Source: Zunongwangia endophytica
GTDB taxonomy: Bacteria; Bacteroidota; Bacteroidia; Flavobacteriales; Flavobacteriaceae
Direction of reading: 5' to 3'
Length of the DNA: 64,000 nucleotides
Assembly: GCF_030409505.1 (NCBI RefSeq)
Contig: NZ_JAUFPZ010000002.1
Coordinates: 682,001 to 746,000 of the forward strand
Positions 46,701 through 55,312 of the stretch are shown here, piece by piece (the stretch's first letter is position 1; the number at the start of each line of letters is the position of its first letter). The notes under the pieces were generated by a model that did no database searches, was not told the DNA's origin, and worked only from the letters and a program-made list of their open reading frames with translations. The position numbers and the translations under genes were made by a program.

Positions 46701-47033
46701 GAAGTACGCTCAAATACAATTACGAAAAATTGGTGGATCCCAGATAACCCTACTAACGAATGGGTGAAAAATGATTTTGATGCTGAAATTATGGGAGGCA
46801 TATCTGCTAAAGGAAAGTACTACGAAGATGCAAGTTATGTAAGATTAAAAGATGTTACACTTTTCTACAATTTACCAAACGATTTAATTGAAGGATTAAG
46901 TTCACGTGTTTACCTAACAGGCCGTAATCTTTTAACTGTAACCAATTATAGCGGTTTAGATCCAGAAATTAATAATCAAAAAGGCGTTCCCATGCAGCAA
47001 GAGTTAGTGATTGGCTTAAACTTAAAATTCTAA
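43758..47033 (+). CDS. SusC/RagA-family TonB-linked receptor with STN domain
   Basis: 1091 residues. Signal peptide inside an N-terminal extension (FFTLSANESYSQ). STN domain at about 45-120 (ISFGKLIDEIESTTEFQFVY, DVDLSQIISVDAKNKKIAEIL), then CarboxypepD_reg-like domain (about 138-210: VDTHGVPLAGASI), the SusC-specific LDEILIVGYGSQKK (about 218-231) and plug (GRNSIKASNQPLIVLDGIPYNG, AIYGSRGANGVILVTTKRG). The barrel runs to the C-terminal KF. The STN marks it as a signalling receptor that works with the upstream FecR and sigma genes. Its lid is SusD, 4 bp downstream. Confidence 0.94.
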   Translation: MKKLPNSGKEDITLFKLDLKMKLSIVLMFVTFFTLSANESYSQKTKINLNYNNISFGKLIDEIESTTEFQFVYKLEDVDLSQIISVDAKNKKIAEILENILAETKTSFNIDDRQVYLIKRENIGTNQSEQSGNLNSDFQEVIQGIVVDTHGVPLAGASIREQNTENGVFSDFDGKFAINISNANMKLVVSYVGFKSKEITVGDSSNIEVILEESTEGLDEILIVGYGSQKKSDVTGSVSSLPKERLEMVPNVNIAQAIQGAVPGMMIQNTSAGAAPNQSLMIRGRNSIKASNQPLIVLDGIPYNGNINDINPNDVASIDVLKDASASAIYGSRGANGVILVTTKRGKSGELSIAYDGYYSIQDYINLPDVMDGAEFYDFKMTRAPEMMTAEEREIYESGNWENWYDLLLRQGNAQQHNISVSGGSEKTTFYVAGSLLDVKGLSINDKFVRFNNRINIDTDIKDWLTIGSKSQFSYSDQSGVVPGWDQAYSMNPLTKAFDEDGAITIYPWEGNTTYANPLQQTLYDNTDKAYQVITNNYVDIDIPFIKGLNYRLNTGFNFSFSDYSEYRGRDTKTGLDARGESITKDSKSSKSVIENILNYNRSFGVHKIKATALYSFEENETNFKGLEASGFPNDFRGSYAASQAESIIPSLGKTNTKLISQMLRVNYSYDSRYLLTLTGRRDGYSGFGANTKWGLFPSVALGWNINRENFFAANTIFNSLKLRVSYGKNGNQAVGAYETLSRLEEYNMVDNKVTQPGYRPSVLGQDDLGWESSSTLNVGLDFGLLKNRLQGTINLYKTRTKDLLLDRTISPVHGIGSTVQNIGETENQGIEFTLNSTNISTNNFSWSTSANFSFIKNEIVSLYGISDENGQPVNDLANAWFVGKPINVIYDHKRIGTWQLNEAEEAAEWGSQPGFVKFEDVNNDGVLDDKDRQILGNKDPDFLWGLSNIFTYKDFGLSVFIHGVHGLYKANPLMTDDTTGEVRSNTITKNWWIPDNPTNEWVKNDFDAEIMGGISAKGKYYEDASYVRLKDVTLFYNLPNDLIEGLSSRVYLTGRNLLTVTNYSGLDPEINNQKGVPMQQELVIGLNLKF

Positions 47034-47037
47034 AATC

Positions 47038-48702
47038 ATGAAAAATTCAAAAAAAATAATAACAATTTCAGTTCACTATTATCTCATTTTATTTATCAGT
47101 TTAAGCTTGAGTAGTTGCAGCGACGATATTTTAGATGAGGATCCTCCTCACTTAATTACTACTGGTACGCTTTATACTAGCTTAGATGGTTTTGAAGCTG
47201 GTTTAAATGGTATTTATGCTACCGTTAGAGATGAAAGAAACGAGGAGTCTATGTCGCTAGCATTTAAAGGAGGTACAGATAACTTAGTTACTAATCATAA
47301 ATCTAGCGATGGCCTAAATTTTATTTGGCAACATTGGGGAGATGCTAATAATGCCATGGTTAATGATTATGCAATCGAGTTTAAACGATTATATAGTATA
47401 ATAAATTCAGCAAATAGTATTATTAATCAAGCTGAAGATAAAAAGGATATTGATTGGAAAGATGATGGTAATAAGAATAGAGTTATAGCACATGCTAAAG
47501 CAATGAGAGCTTGGGCCTATAGAAATCTAACTTATGGCTGGGGAGACGTTCCTATTAATTTAGAAGAATCTAAAGGATCGAATATTAAAACGGATTGGGA
47601 AAGAACTCCTGTAAAGACTGTAAGAAAACAGATTATTTCAGATTTTTTGTATGCAGAAAAATATATAGAAAAGCGTCCTGCTTTAAATGGAAGAATTACT
47701 AAAGGTGCTGTTCAGCATTATTTATCAGAAATGTACCTTACCTTAAAAAAACCTGATAGTGCTTTGTATTGGGCTAATAAGGTAATAGAATCACCAGAAT
47801 ATTCATTAATTACAGAGCGTTACGGTGTAAACAAGGATAAGCCAGGAGTACCTTTTATGGATATGTTTTACGAAGGAAATGAAAATTGGACCCAAGGAAA
47901 TACAGAGGCCTTATGGGTATGGCAATATGCAATTAACACAATAGGCGGAGGAAGTAGCCGAATCAGAAGAGGTCATGTAAGTAGGTATAGCGATTGGGTA
48001 ATAGACGGTGTTCGTGCATTTAAAAATACTTATGAAAGAGGAGGAAGAGGAAGAGCAAGACAGTCTTTAACAAAATGGGCTTTAGATCTTTATGAGCCAA
48101 ATGACGATCGAGGCTCGCAATTTGCGATCAGAAAATACTTTATTTTAAACGATGCAGCAGCAAATGCTCCTTACCCTGCAGATGAATTACCACCAGGATA
48201 TGCTTACGGAGATACCATTTATTTAAATTGGGAGCAAGATATAACACCAGATAATGTGGCGGTTAAAAATTGGCCTTTTTCTCGAAAAGTACAAGGAACA
48301 GATCCTAATGATGTATCTACAAGTAGTCAATATAACGATCAGATTTGTTTAAGATTAGCAAACACTTATTTGCTTAAAGCTGAAGCAGAATATTTATTAG
48401 ATAAACCCGGAGATGCAGCTGCAACTATAAATGCATTGCGTAGAAGAGCTCATGCTTCAGAAATTACAGTAGCAGATTTGAGTATAGATTTCATTCTTGA
48501 TGAGCGTTCGCGAGAACTAGTTTTAGAAGAAGATAGAAGGTGGACACTTTTGCGTACCGATAAATTGTTAGAAAGAACTAAAGCTCATAATAAAAATGGT
48601 GGACAGTTTATTAGTAAAAGAGATCTTTTATACCCTATACCTCAGGTTGTAATCGATGCAAATATTACAAAAAAAATGCAGCAAAATCCAGGTTTTGAAT
48701 AA
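47038..48702 (+). CDS. SusD/RagB-family substrate-binding lipoprotein
   Basis: 554 residues. Lipoprotein signal (FISLSLSSCSDDI, Cys about 27). The TPR-like helical fold of SusD is visible: SAMRAWAYRNLTYGWGDVPI-type segment (here AKAMRAWAYRNLTYGWG), AEYLLDKPGDAAATINALRRRA and the final FILDERSRELVLEEDRRWTL, LYPIPQ. It closes over the SusC barrel and picks the ligand. 4 bp after susC. The ligand class is not predictable from sequence; the downstream phosphatase suggests a phosphorylated nutrient. Confidence 0.93.
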   Translation: MKNSKKIITISVHYYLILFISLSLSSCSDDILDEDPPHLITTGTLYTSLDGFEAGLNGIYATVRDERNEESMSLAFKGGTDNLVTNHKSSDGLNFIWQHWGDANNAMVNDYAIEFKRLYSIINSANSIINQAEDKKDIDWKDDGNKNRVIAHAKAMRAWAYRNLTYGWGDVPINLEESKGSNIKTDWERTPVKTVRKQIISDFLYAEKYIEKRPALNGRITKGAVQHYLSEMYLTLKKPDSALYWANKVIESPEYSLITERYGVNKDKPGVPFMDMFYEGNENWTQGNTEALWVWQYAINTIGGGSSRIRRGHVSRYSDWVIDGVRAFKNTYERGGRGRARQSLTKWALDLYEPNDDRGSQFAIRKYFILNDAAANAPYPADELPPGYAYGDTIYLNWEQDITPDNVAVKNWPFSRKVQGTDPNDVSTSSQYNDQICLRLANTYLLKAEAEYLLDKPGDAAATINALRRRAHASEITVADLSIDFILDERSRELVLEEDRRWTLLRTDKLLERTKAHNKNGGQFISKRDLLYPIPQVVIDANITKKMQQNPGFE

Positions 48703-48756
48703 GGTTTTAAAACCTAAAATTAGTTATAATCAACATTTTATAGAAAATCAACATTT

Positions 48757-50403
48757 ATGTATAGTTTTAAATATTTGCTAAAAAAATATAGTTATAGTTT
48801 TTACTTTTTGTTTCTGATTAGCTTTCATATATCGGCTCAAAACAAGAATGAAAAGCCTAAACTAGTTGTAGGTATAGTAGTAGATCAAATGCGCGAAGAA
48901 TACCTATATCGGTATTATGATAAATTTCAAGATAATGGCTTTAAGCTATTGATGAAAGAAGGTTTTATGGCCAAAAATACGCATTATAATTATGTACCTA
49001 CCAAAACAGCACCGGGGCATGCTTCTATTTATACAGGTACAACTCCTCGATATCACGGAATTATATCTAATTCTTGGTACCATAGAGAAACTAAAAGAGT
49101 TATGGGAAATGTAGAAGACGAAAGCTTTGAAACCGTGGGAACACTAACTCCAAAAACTGGGAAATCTCCTTACCAATTAATAGGGACAAATATTACGGAT
49201 GAGTTAAAAATTTCGTCTCAAGGAAAATCTAAAGTAATTAGTATTTCTTTAAAAGATCGTGGAGCTATTTTACCCGGAGGGCATTTGGCGGATGGGGCGT
49301 ATTGGTATGATCATGAATCCGGTCATTTTATAACTAGTACCTATTATGCGAAAGAACTTCCTACTTGGGTACAAGATTATAATGCATTAAATAAACCAGA
49401 TTCTTTATTAAAATTAGGGTGGGAGACTCTTTTACCTATAGCTTCTTATTCAGAAAGTAATGGCGATATGCATTCATATGAAAAGGGGTTTCCAGGAATA
49501 AAAAGACCAACTTTTCCTTACGATTTTAAAAAGCTTCCTAAAGAGAAGAGGTATGAATTATTAACAAGAACTCCATATGGTAATACTATCGTAAGAGAAT
49601 TAGCGGAAGCTGCTCTAAAAAATGAAAATATGGGTCAATCTTCTCAAACCGATTTCTTAGCAATAAGTTTTTCTAGTACCGATGCGGTTGGACATAAATT
49701 TGGCCCACAATCGGTTGAAATAGAAGATGTTTATTTAAGATTAGATAATGAGATTGCTGCGTTAATTCATTCACTAGATCAACAAGTAGGTAGAAAAAAC
49801 TATACACTATTTTTAACCGCAGATCATGGAGGTGCAGATACGCCGCAATATCTAAATGAAACAAAAATACCAACTGAGTTAAGCACAGATGTTTCTGAAA
49901 AATTAGAAGCAAAGTTGTTGGAAAGTTATGGAAAACTTCAGCTTATCGAGAGCTATAAAGATCAACAGATTTACTTAAATCGAGATGTCTTATTAAAAAA
50001 TAATTTAAATCTTAAAAAAATTTCAAATGAAATTAGGGATTATCTATATACTATTCCAGGAGTGGCACAAGTATATACCGCAGATGATTTAAGACGTTTA
50101 AACTATACTGATAAAATAGGATCTATGGTTCAATTGGGATATCATAATACGCGCTCTGGTGATATTGCTGTGGTTTATAATCCTATATCTTGGTCTGGAA
50201 CTATGGAATTTGGAACTACACATGGTTCTCCTTATAATTACGATACTCATGTCCCTTTATTATGGTTTGGCGGTACTATAAAAAAAGGAGAAACAGTTAA
50301 ACGGCTAAATATAACAGCTATAGCGCCAACTCTTGCAGAGGTGTTACATATTAAATTTCCTAGTGCTTGTATAGGCAATCCAATAATTGAACTTTTTAAT
50401 TAA
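48757..50403 (+). CDS. pafA: PafA-type alkaline phosphatase (phosphomonoesterase)
   Basis: 548 residues with a signal peptide (FLFLISFHISAQ). Alkaline phosphatase superfamily. The Thr nucleophile is in PTKTAPGHASIYTG (Thr about 84), Asn in GIISNSWYHR (about 105), and the Lys/Arg pair in SLKDRGAILPGGH (about 166/168). The spacing fits the active site of PafA from Elizabethkingia/Flavobacteria (Thr79, Asn100, Lys162, Arg164). Metal ligands are visible in FSSTDAVGHKFGP and TADHGG. PafA enzymes are calcium-independent periplasmic phosphomonoesterases, often not repressed by phosphate. It is 54 bp after susD, probably in the same operon, so it would strip phosphate from the substrate brought in by SusCD. 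Confidence 0.88.
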   Translation: MYSFKYLLKKYSYSFYFLFLISFHISAQNKNEKPKLVVGIVVDQMREEYLYRYYDKFQDNGFKLLMKEGFMAKNTHYNYVPTKTAPGHASIYTGTTPRYHGIISNSWYHRETKRVMGNVEDESFETVGTLTPKTGKSPYQLIGTNITDELKISSQGKSKVISISLKDRGAILPGGHLADGAYWYDHESGHFITSTYYAKELPTWVQDYNALNKPDSLLKLGWETLLPIASYSESNGDMHSYEKGFPGIKRPTFPYDFKKLPKEKRYELLTRTPYGNTIVRELAEAALKNENMGQSSQTDFLAISFSSTDAVGHKFGPQSVEIEDVYLRLDNEIAALIHSLDQQVGRKNYTLFLTADHGGADTPQYLNETKIPTELSTDVSEKLEAKLLESYGKLQLIESYKDQQIYLNRDVLLKNNLNLKKISNEIRDYLYTIPGVAQVYTADDLRRLNYTDKIGSMVQLGYHNTRSGDIAVVYNPISWSGTMEFGTTHGSPYNYDTHVPLLWFGGTIKKGETVKRLNITAIAPTLAEVLHIKFPSACIGNPIIELFN

Positions 50404-50485
50404 GAAAACTAATCATGATTTTTAATATAAAATAATTGTTTTTAAAGCTCCTTAAGGTGTAGAAAACTTTATGGAATTTGAATCT

Positions 50486-50522
50486 TAGAGGAATTGAAAT
50501 TAATCGAATTTCAATTCCTCTA
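50486..50522. terminator. Strong hairpin after the pafA operon
   Basis: Perfect 16-bp stem TAGAGGAATTGAAATT / AATTTCAATTCCTCTA with a 5-nt loop, 82 bp after pafA. T-rich flank on the + strand is only moderate. It also covers the 3' end of the possible relic at 50500-50691. Confidence 0.6.
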
Positions 50523-50691
50523 AAATCTTATCTTTCTTGCTGATAATACTAGAATCAGCTTTTCTTTGTACGTTCTTCTGCTGTAAAATAATAATTGTAT
50601 TTGGATCCGACGGATCCAGTTCATTATAGCTACCTATAAGGATGATTTCGAAAAAAATTGTATAAGCCTCAATTTTGGCTATGAATTTTAG
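50500..50691 (-). pseudogene. Possible remnant of a minus-strand gene
   Basis: A 63-codon open stretch ends at TAA 50500-50502 and is bounded by a TAG at 50692-50694. No ATG lies in it. Its translation has protein-like texture, e.g. GSYNELDPSDPNTIIILQQK and ADSSIISKKDKILEELKFD. It may be the C-terminal piece of a lost gene. No family recognised; chance is possible. The rest of the 521-bp gap (50404-50924) shows no gene. Confidence 0.3.
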
Positions 50692-50856
50692 CTATTGTTT
50701 TATTCAAAAACCTGTTATAGTGTAGGTTACCTACAAATACTCCATTAAACCTTTAAAAATTCTTATGGAAATTACTGATGGAAAATATCAAAAACGTTTT
50801 TAAACGAGTTTTTGGGTAGGTTATCGTAAAGTTTTATTTACGCTAATTATTCATTT

Positions 50857-50864
50857 TATCTTTG
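50857..50864 (+). promoter_or_regulatory. Putative -7 promoter element
   Basis: TATCTTTG fits TAnnTTTG, 61 bp upstream of the YadA-head-like gene start. No clear -33 partner. Confidence 0.4.
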
Positions 50865-50924
50865 AGCCGTTATAAATAAAAATTACACCCTAAATCGTTT
50901 ATAACTGTCTAACATAAGAATACA

Positions 50925-52667
50925 ATGAAGAAATTTTACCCTGTTCAAAACAACTTATCATTATCGGTTTTTTTGATATTTATTTTTTCGATTTTCACAA
51001 ATACATCTGCAATTGCTCAGGTAGGTATAGGAACTTCAAAACCTCATCCATCAGCTATTCTTGATATTCATAGTGAAACCGCTGGAGTTTTGTTACCTCA
51101 AGTTTCTTTACAAGATTTGAGAGATCAGAATACTATTAATAAACCGGCAGAAGGATTATTGATATATAATAAACATAAAGATAATCAGAAACATTTAAAT
51201 AACAGTTTCTACATCTGGGATGGCGAGAAATGGGATAAAATCCAATCGCAGCGTGATGCAGATGAAATAAATAAAAGAATAGATAGCTTGAAATCCTCGG
51301 TTGGTGATGGATCTGGTGGTGGTTGGCAGTTATATGGTAATAATTTATCTGGTGATGAATATATTGGTGCTAAGAATGAAAAGCCAATAAGATTCAAGAT
51401 CAATAACATTCAAGAAGCAGAATTCGGTATTAAAGATCGCATTTCCATAGGACGGAATGCAGAATCTAATAAAGAGCGTTCATTTGCATACGGTTACGGA
51501 TCAAAAAGTAATGGTAATGATTCTTATGCTTATGGTAGAGAAGGAAAGACTTCCGGAGAACGTGCATATGCTTTTGGTTACCAGGCTTCTTCTAGTGGTA
51601 ATGACTCTTATTCTTTTGGTAATGAAGCAATGACTTCTGGAGAACGTACATATGCTTTTGGATATAAAGCTTCTTCTAGTAGTAAAGACGCCTATTCTTT
51701 TGGAAGAGAGGCGATGTCTTCTGGAGATAACTCGATAGCAATAGGATATCAATCTAAAAGTTCTGGCAAAGACTCTTACGCAATTGGAAGAAATTCAACA
51801 TCATCTGGCATAGGTTCTTTTGCTATAGGAGAAAATTCTTCTTCTGAAGCTCAAAAATCTATAGCTATTGGATATGGAGCTAAAGCCACTAAAGATTATA
51901 CTTTAATTTTAGGAAACGATCAATATATTGGTAATTCTGATGCTACCCGAGTTGGAATAGGTACAAGTAATCCTACTGAAAGATTGGAAGTTCATGGAGG
52001 ATTTAAATTAGTTGATGAAACCCAAGGAGAAGGAAAAGTTTTAATTTCAGATAAATATGGTAAGGCTAGCTGGAAGAACGAATTGAATGTAAGTAAAGTT
52101 TCTACCTCTAATTTGGGATTGAAAGATGGAAGCCAAGGAGAAGGAAAAGTTTTAACCTCTGATGCAAATGGTAATGCTAGCTGGAAGGATTTAAACTCGG
52201 GAAGTTCAGGTAAAGTATATGCAGATTTATATAATAACGGTTTAGCTAGACTTAATAATACAGGGGAAGCATCTATTATAGAATTTGATAAAACATCACT
52301 TTCTAAAAATGTCCAAGTATCTAACCAAGGTATCATAGTTCAAAAAAGTGGTATCTTTAAAGTCAATGCAACAATTACAGTAAATACAGAGGGTGATGAT
52401 GCGGAAGATACAGTTTATGAATTTTATTTTACAAAAGAGGGAAATAAGATTGCGCGTTCTTCAGTATACATTACAATCGATAGTGCAATTGATAACAATG
52501 AGAAATATACAGTAACTTTAAATAAACTAATAAAGTTAGAACAATGGGAACAAGTAGCTGTGTACGGTAGACAAGTGAATGTTGGTGGTCATGATAGAGA
52601 TGCTTCGAAACTTTCATTAGTAAACAACGCTTGTTCTTTTACTTTAGAGAAGATAGATGAAATCTAA
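50925..52667 (+). CDS. Exported YadA-head-repeat protein with C1q-like C-terminus
   Basis: 580 residues. Signal peptide (FIFSIFTNTSAIAQ), then the VGIGTSKPHPSAILDI segment found in many Bacteroidota surface proteins, a helical stretch (105-125), and about ten tandem 14-residue repeats (186-330) of the YadA head type, consensus S-x-A-x-G-x-x-a-x-s-G-x-x (e.g. SYAYGREGKTSGERAYAFGY). A second VGIGTSNPTERLEV unit, two QGEGKVL..D..G.ASWK units (366-421) and a C-terminal jelly-roll-like domain (about 430-577: GIIVQKSGIFKVNATITV, VAVYGRQVNV), as in C1q/TNF-like trimeric heads. No YadA membrane anchor and no T9SS sorting domain. Likely a trimeric secreted or surface adhesin; export route unclear. Confidence 0.75.
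   Translation: MKKFYPVQNNLSLSVFLIFIFSIFTNTSAIAQVGIGTSKPHPSAILDIHSETAGVLLPQVSLQDLRDQNTINKPAEGLLIYNKHKDNQKHLNNSFYIWDGEKWDKIQSQRDADEINKRIDSLKSSVGDGSGGGWQLYGNNLSGDEYIGAKNEKPIRFKINNIQEAEFGIKDRISIGRNAESNKERSFAYGYGSKSNGNDSYAYGREGKTSGERAYAFGYQASSSGNDSYSFGNEAMTSGERTYAFGYKASSSSKDAYSFGREAMSSGDNSIAIGYQSKSSGKDSYAIGRNSTSSGIGSFAIGENSSSEAQKSIAIGYGAKATKDYTLILGNDQYIGNSDATRVGIGTSNPTERLEVHGGFKLVDETQGEGKVLISDKYGKASWKNELNVSKVSTSNLGLKDGSQGEGKVLTSDANGNASWKDLNSGSSGKVYADLYNNGLARLNNTGEASIIEFDKTSLSKNVQVSNQGIIVQKSGIFKVNATITVNTEGDDAEDTVYEFYFTKEGNKIARSSVYITIDSAIDNNEKYTVTLNKLIKLEQWEQVAVYGRQVNVGGHDRDASKLSLVNNACSFTLEKIDEI
51480..51914 (+). repeat. Tandem ~42-bp coding repeats (YadA head)
   Basis: About ten diverged copies of a 14-codon unit within the 580-residue protein. 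They are coding repeats of a beta-roll and not a CRISPR. Confidence 0.7.
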
Positions 52668-52690
52668 ATTCTTACAATTATAACAAGTTT

Positions 52691-52726
52691 AAAAAGCTCA
52701 TTTCTATCAAGATTTGAGCTTTTTTA
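52691..52726 (+). terminator. Terminator
   Basis: AAAAAGCTCA / TGAGCTTTTTT with a 14-nt loop, 23 bp after the YadA-head-like gene and T-rich after it. Confidence 0.8.
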
Positions 52727-52824
52727 TTTTGTATCTAATATATTAGAATAGAGTCTTTACTTAATGTATTGTGCTTTTCATTTTTGAAAGTATCTTAGCA
52801 TAAAATAATTCATTTCTTTTAAAT

Positions 52825-53841
52825 ATGCGGCATATTCTTATCACAGGAGGAGCAGGTTTTATTGGTTCAAATTTTATAATTTATTTTTTAAAAAATAATC
52901 CTAAGAGTAATATTATTAATCTTGACGCTCTTACGTATGCCGGTAGTCTTGAAAATTTGAAAGAAATTGAATCTCATCCACGTCATATTTTTATTGAAGG
53001 AGATATTTGCGATAGAGAACTTATCGAAAATTTATTTAGAAAATATGATATTAAGGATGTGATTCATCTCGCAGCGGAGTCTCATGTCGATAACAGCATA
53101 TCTAATCCCGATGCTTTTATGCAGACGAATATTATGGGGACATTCAATTTAATCGATGTTGCTAAGAAATATTGGATGGAAGCTCCCGGAATTTATAAAT
53201 CAAACTATAAAAATGCAAGATTTCATCATGTATCTACAGATGAGGTTTATGGAACCTTAGGTGAGAAAGGATTGTTTCATGAAAATACTACTTATGCGCC
53301 TAATAGTCCTTATAGCGCTTCTAAAGCGTCTTCAGATTTTATAGTAAGAAGTTATCATCATACTTACGGAATGAACGTGGTAACCACTAATTGTTCCAAC
53401 AATTATGGTCCTAAACAACACGACGAAAAACTTATTCCTGTAATAATTAGAAAGGCATTGGCTGGCGAAGAAATTCCTATTTATGGTAACGGAAAGAACA
53501 TACGAGATTGGCTTTACGTTTTAGATCATTGTAAAGGGATAGAGCTGGCATTTAAGAAAGGTATTTCTGGAGAAACTTATAATATCGGCGGAAGAAATGA
53601 ACGCACCAATATCTACATCGCAGAAAAAATATGTGAAATTTTGGATAATAAAATGCCTTCTTCATCTAAGAAAAGCTATACCGAACAAATTAGCTATGTA
53701 ACCGATAGAGCCGGGCATGACTATCGTTATGCAATAGATGCCACAAAAATTGAAACGGAGCTTGGTTGGAAAGCAAGTGAAAATTTTGAAAGCGGAATTG
53801 AGCTCACTGTAGAATGGTACCTTAAAAAATATGCTTATTAA
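52825..53841 (+). CDS. rfbB: dTDP-glucose 4,6-dehydratase
   Basis: 338 residues. Extended SDR enzyme: NAD-binding GGAGFIGSN (7-15), catalytic Tyr/Lys in SPYSASKASSD, STDEVYG for the active-site Thr/Asp/Glu. It turns dTDP-glucose into dTDP-4-keto-6-deoxyglucose. First of the rfbBACD cluster (dTDP-L-rhamnose for surface polysaccharide), 45 bp before rfbA. Confidence 0.95.
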   Translation: MRHILITGGAGFIGSNFIIYFLKNNPKSNIINLDALTYAGSLENLKEIESHPRHIFIEGDICDRELIENLFRKYDIKDVIHLAAESHVDNSISNPDAFMQTNIMGTFNLIDVAKKYWMEAPGIYKSNYKNARFHHVSTDEVYGTLGEKGLFHENTTYAPNSPYSASKASSDFIVRSYHHTYGMNVVTTNCSNNYGPKQHDEKLIPVIIRKALAGEEIPIYGNGKNIRDWLYVLDHCKGIELAFKKGISGETYNIGGRNERTNIYIAEKICEILDNKMPSSSKKSYTEQISYVTDRAGHDYRYAIDATKIETELGWKASENFESGIELTVEWYLKKYAY

Positions 53842-53886
53842 GTGGCTTTTATTTAAATTGCCGATTATGCGATATACATTTTAAGA

Positions 53887-54744
53887 ATGAAAGGAATAAT
53901 TCTAGCCGGAGGATCAGGAACAAGATTGCATCCCTGTACTATAGCAGTAAGTAAGCAATTGATGCCTATTTATGATAAGCCTATGATCTATTATCCATTA
54001 TCGACATTAATGGAAGCAGGGATTCGTGAGATCTTAATAATAAGCACGCCAAATGATTTGCCCTTATTTCAAAAGTTACTTGGCAACGGTGAAAAATACG
54101 GGTGTAGATTTGAGTATGCGGTTCAGGAAGAACCAAATGGGTTAGCGGAAGCGTTTATAATTGGAGAAGAGTTTATAGGCAAGGATAAAGTAGCTTTAAT
54201 TCTAGGTGATAATATTTTTTACGGATCAGGTTTAGCTAAATTACTTCAAGCAAATAACGATCCTGATGGTGGAATTATTTATGCATATCATGTTACCGAT
54301 CCTCAGCGATATGGGGTGGTAGAATTTGATGATGATCAAAAAGCGATTTCTATAGAAGAAAAACCTCTAGAACCTAAATCGAATTTCGCCGTTCCTGGCA
54401 TTTATTTTTATGATAATCACGTTATCGAAATAGCAAAGAATATAAAGCCTAGCGATCGAGGTGAGCTTGAAATTACAGATATAAATAAAGAATACCTAAA
54501 GCAGAAAAAACTAAATGTAAGTATTCTAGATCGTGGTACGGCATGGCTGGATACCGGTACATTTCATTCACTAATGCAGGCTTCTCAGTTTGTACAGGTT
54601 ATTGAAGAGCGTCAGGGTTTAAAAATTGGTGCCATAGAAGCTTCAGCATTTAAAATGGGATATATTACAAAAGCACAATTTGTTGAATTAACAGAACCAT
54701 TTCTTAAAAGTGGTTATAGTGAAAATCTTTTAAAAAGCATTTAA
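53887..54744 (+). CDS. rfbA: Glucose-1-phosphate thymidylyltransferase
   Basis: 285 residues. Nucleotidyltransferase with [11 protein letters not shown] (8-18), the dTTP/G1P loop; [16 protein letters not shown] and [11 protein letters not shown] (metal-binding Asp). Makes dTDP-glucose, the substrate of rfbB. Stop and rfbC start overlap (TAATG), so they are translationally coupled. Confidence 0.96.
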   Translation: MKGIILAGGSGTRLHPCTIAVSKQLMPIYDKPMIYYPLSTLMEAGIREILIISTPNDLPLFQKLLGNGEKYGCRFEYAVQEEPNGLAEAFIIGEEFIGKDKVALILGDNIFYGSGLAKLLQANNDPDGGIIYAYHVTDPQRYGVVEFDDDQKAISIEEKPLEPKSNFAVPGIYFYDNHVIEIAKNIKPSDRGELEITDINKEYLKQKKLNVSILDRGTAWLDTGTFHSLMQASQFVQVIEERQGLKIGAIEASAFKMGYITKAQFVELTEPFLKSGYSENLLKSI

Positions 54745-55307
54745 TGGTTGTAAAAGAAACCTATATAGAAGGTTGTTTTGAAATTACACCAAAAATTATC
54801 CAAGATAAACGGGGCTATTTCTTTGAAAGCTTCAACAAGAAAAAATTTCAAAATAAAACGGGGCTGGAAATAGATTTTGTACAAGACAATCAATCCTTTT
54901 CAGAAAAAGGTGTTTTGCGCGGCCTACATCTTCAGAAGGGGGAAGATTCTCAGGCAAAACTAGTTTCAGTTTCTAAAGGAAAAGTACTTGATGTGGTCGT
55001 TGATGTTAGACCTAATAGCAACACTTTTGGAGCTATCTTTTCTATAGTTCTTTCCGAAGAAAATAAAAAACAACTATTTGTGCCGCGCGGTTGTGCCCAT
55101 GGATTTGTGGTCCTTAGTGAAACCGCTCTTTTTTACTATAAATGCGATAATTTTTACAATAAAGAAGCGGAAACTGGTATTATCTATAATGATCCAAAGC
55201 TGAATATAAATTGGCAATTAGAGGATGATGAGCTTATAATTTCTGAAAAAGATAAAGTATTACCAAGCTTTACTGAATTTATGGAACAGCAAAAAACGAC
55301 TACGTAA
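54744..55307 (+). CDS. rfbC: dTDP-4-dehydrorhamnose 3,5-epimerase
   Basis: 187 residues, RmlC cupin. DNQSFSEKGVLRGLHLQ carries the Arg/His active-site stretch, and VPRGCAHGFVVLS the second. Epimerises dTDP-4-keto-6-deoxyglucose at C3 and C5. One-base overlap with rfbA; rfbD begins 5 bp later. Confidence 0.95.
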   Translation: MVVKETYIEGCFEITPKIIQDKRGYFFESFNKKKFQNKTGLEIDFVQDNQSFSEKGVLRGLHLQKGEDSQAKLVSVSKGKVLDVVVDVRPNSNTFGAIFSIVLSEENKKQLFVPRGCAHGFVVLSETALFYYKCDNFYNKEAETGIIYNDPKLNINWQLEDDELIISEKDKVLPSFTEFMEQQKTTT

Positions 55308-55312
55308 TCGGT

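Noticed and set aside
51501..51752. Minus-strand open frame within the YadA-like repeats
   Set aside because: Antisense shadow of the repeat region; Arg/Ser-rich with repeated pattern, no start context.
51480..51914. Regular repeats resembling a CRISPR
   Set aside because: They are in-frame, imperfect 42-bp coding repeats of a beta-roll, with no spacers or cas genes.
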